In this document: positions 63,963 to 64,000 of the stretch, in pieces
How the letters are laid out: each line of letters opens with the position of its first letter
Position numbering within the stretch: the stretch's first letter is position 1
DNA from: Onchocerca lupi
Taxonomy: Eukaryota; Nematoda; Chromadorea; Rhabditida; Onchocercidae
NCBI GenBank assembly: GCA_028564675.1
Contig: JAOVVO010000096.1
Coordinates: 1-64,000, forward strand
Length of the DNA stretch: 64,000 nucleotides
Direction of reading: 5' to 3'
Position numbers and translations under genes: made by a program
The notes under the pieces: model-generated
The model's input: the letters and a program-made list of their open reading frames with translations, nothing else
Databases searched by the model: none
What the model was told of the DNA's origin: nothing

Positions 63963-64000
63963 CTGCAATATATTTTCATTTTTTGCTTAGAAATTAATCG

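Overview
The window looks like nuclear DNA of a nematode, most likely a parasitic clade III (spirurid or filarial-type) species. The grounds are: about 70% A+T; many exons of 50-200 bases flanked by TTTCAG-type acceptors and GTAAGT-type donors; ATGs that sit close behind TTTCAG sites, as expected for spliced-leader trans-splicing; and nematode-like versions of Rab7, GILT, a YTH protein and hydroxypyruvate isomerase. There is no bacterial, phage, CRISPR or transposon gene. The species call is inference from style, not from a database match.

Layout. 1-5.5 kb: an unidentified exon at the left edge, then non-coding DNA with a GC-richer patch and TG repeats. 5.5-6.5 kb (+): a complete three-exon gene for a strongly acidic, prothymosin-like protein. 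6.5-13.8 kb: A+T-rich DNA with hairpins and one orphan signal-peptide exon. 13.9-18.8 kb (+): a complete seven-exon gene for an unrecognised 391-residue cysteine-rich secretory-pathway protein; two of its introns hold copies of a 170-bp repeat that itself looks like a former exon. 20.8-22.7 kb (+): weak exon-like pieces. 25.7-27.2 kb (-): complete RAB-7 (four exons). 31.7-33.0 kb (-): a GILT family protein, three exons found, first exon missing. 39.3-45.0 kb (+): a complete eleven-exon gene for a YTHDC1-like m6A-reader protein with a basic, serine-rich tail. 47.9 kb (+): tRNA-Pro(UGG). 48-61 kb: mostly non-coding, with a 32-bp minisatellite, several isolated exon-like pieces and a degraded copy of a hydroxypyruvate isomerase exon. 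61.3-62.2 kb (+): an unrecognised three-exon gene that needs one extra base in a T run to stay open. 63.3-64 kb (-): the last three exons of hydroxypyruvate isomerase, continuing off the right edge.

The genes do not form an obvious pathway or operon. RAB-7 and GILT both act in the late endosome/lysosome in other animals, but they are 4.5 kb apart and nothing shows joint control. The point of most interest is the YTH gene: to my knowledge C. elegans is described as lacking YTH readers, and this copy keeps both cage tryptophans while its first ligand loop is shortened. Exon joins were checked by hand for reading phase and splice dinucleotides; no search, alignment or transcript data were available.
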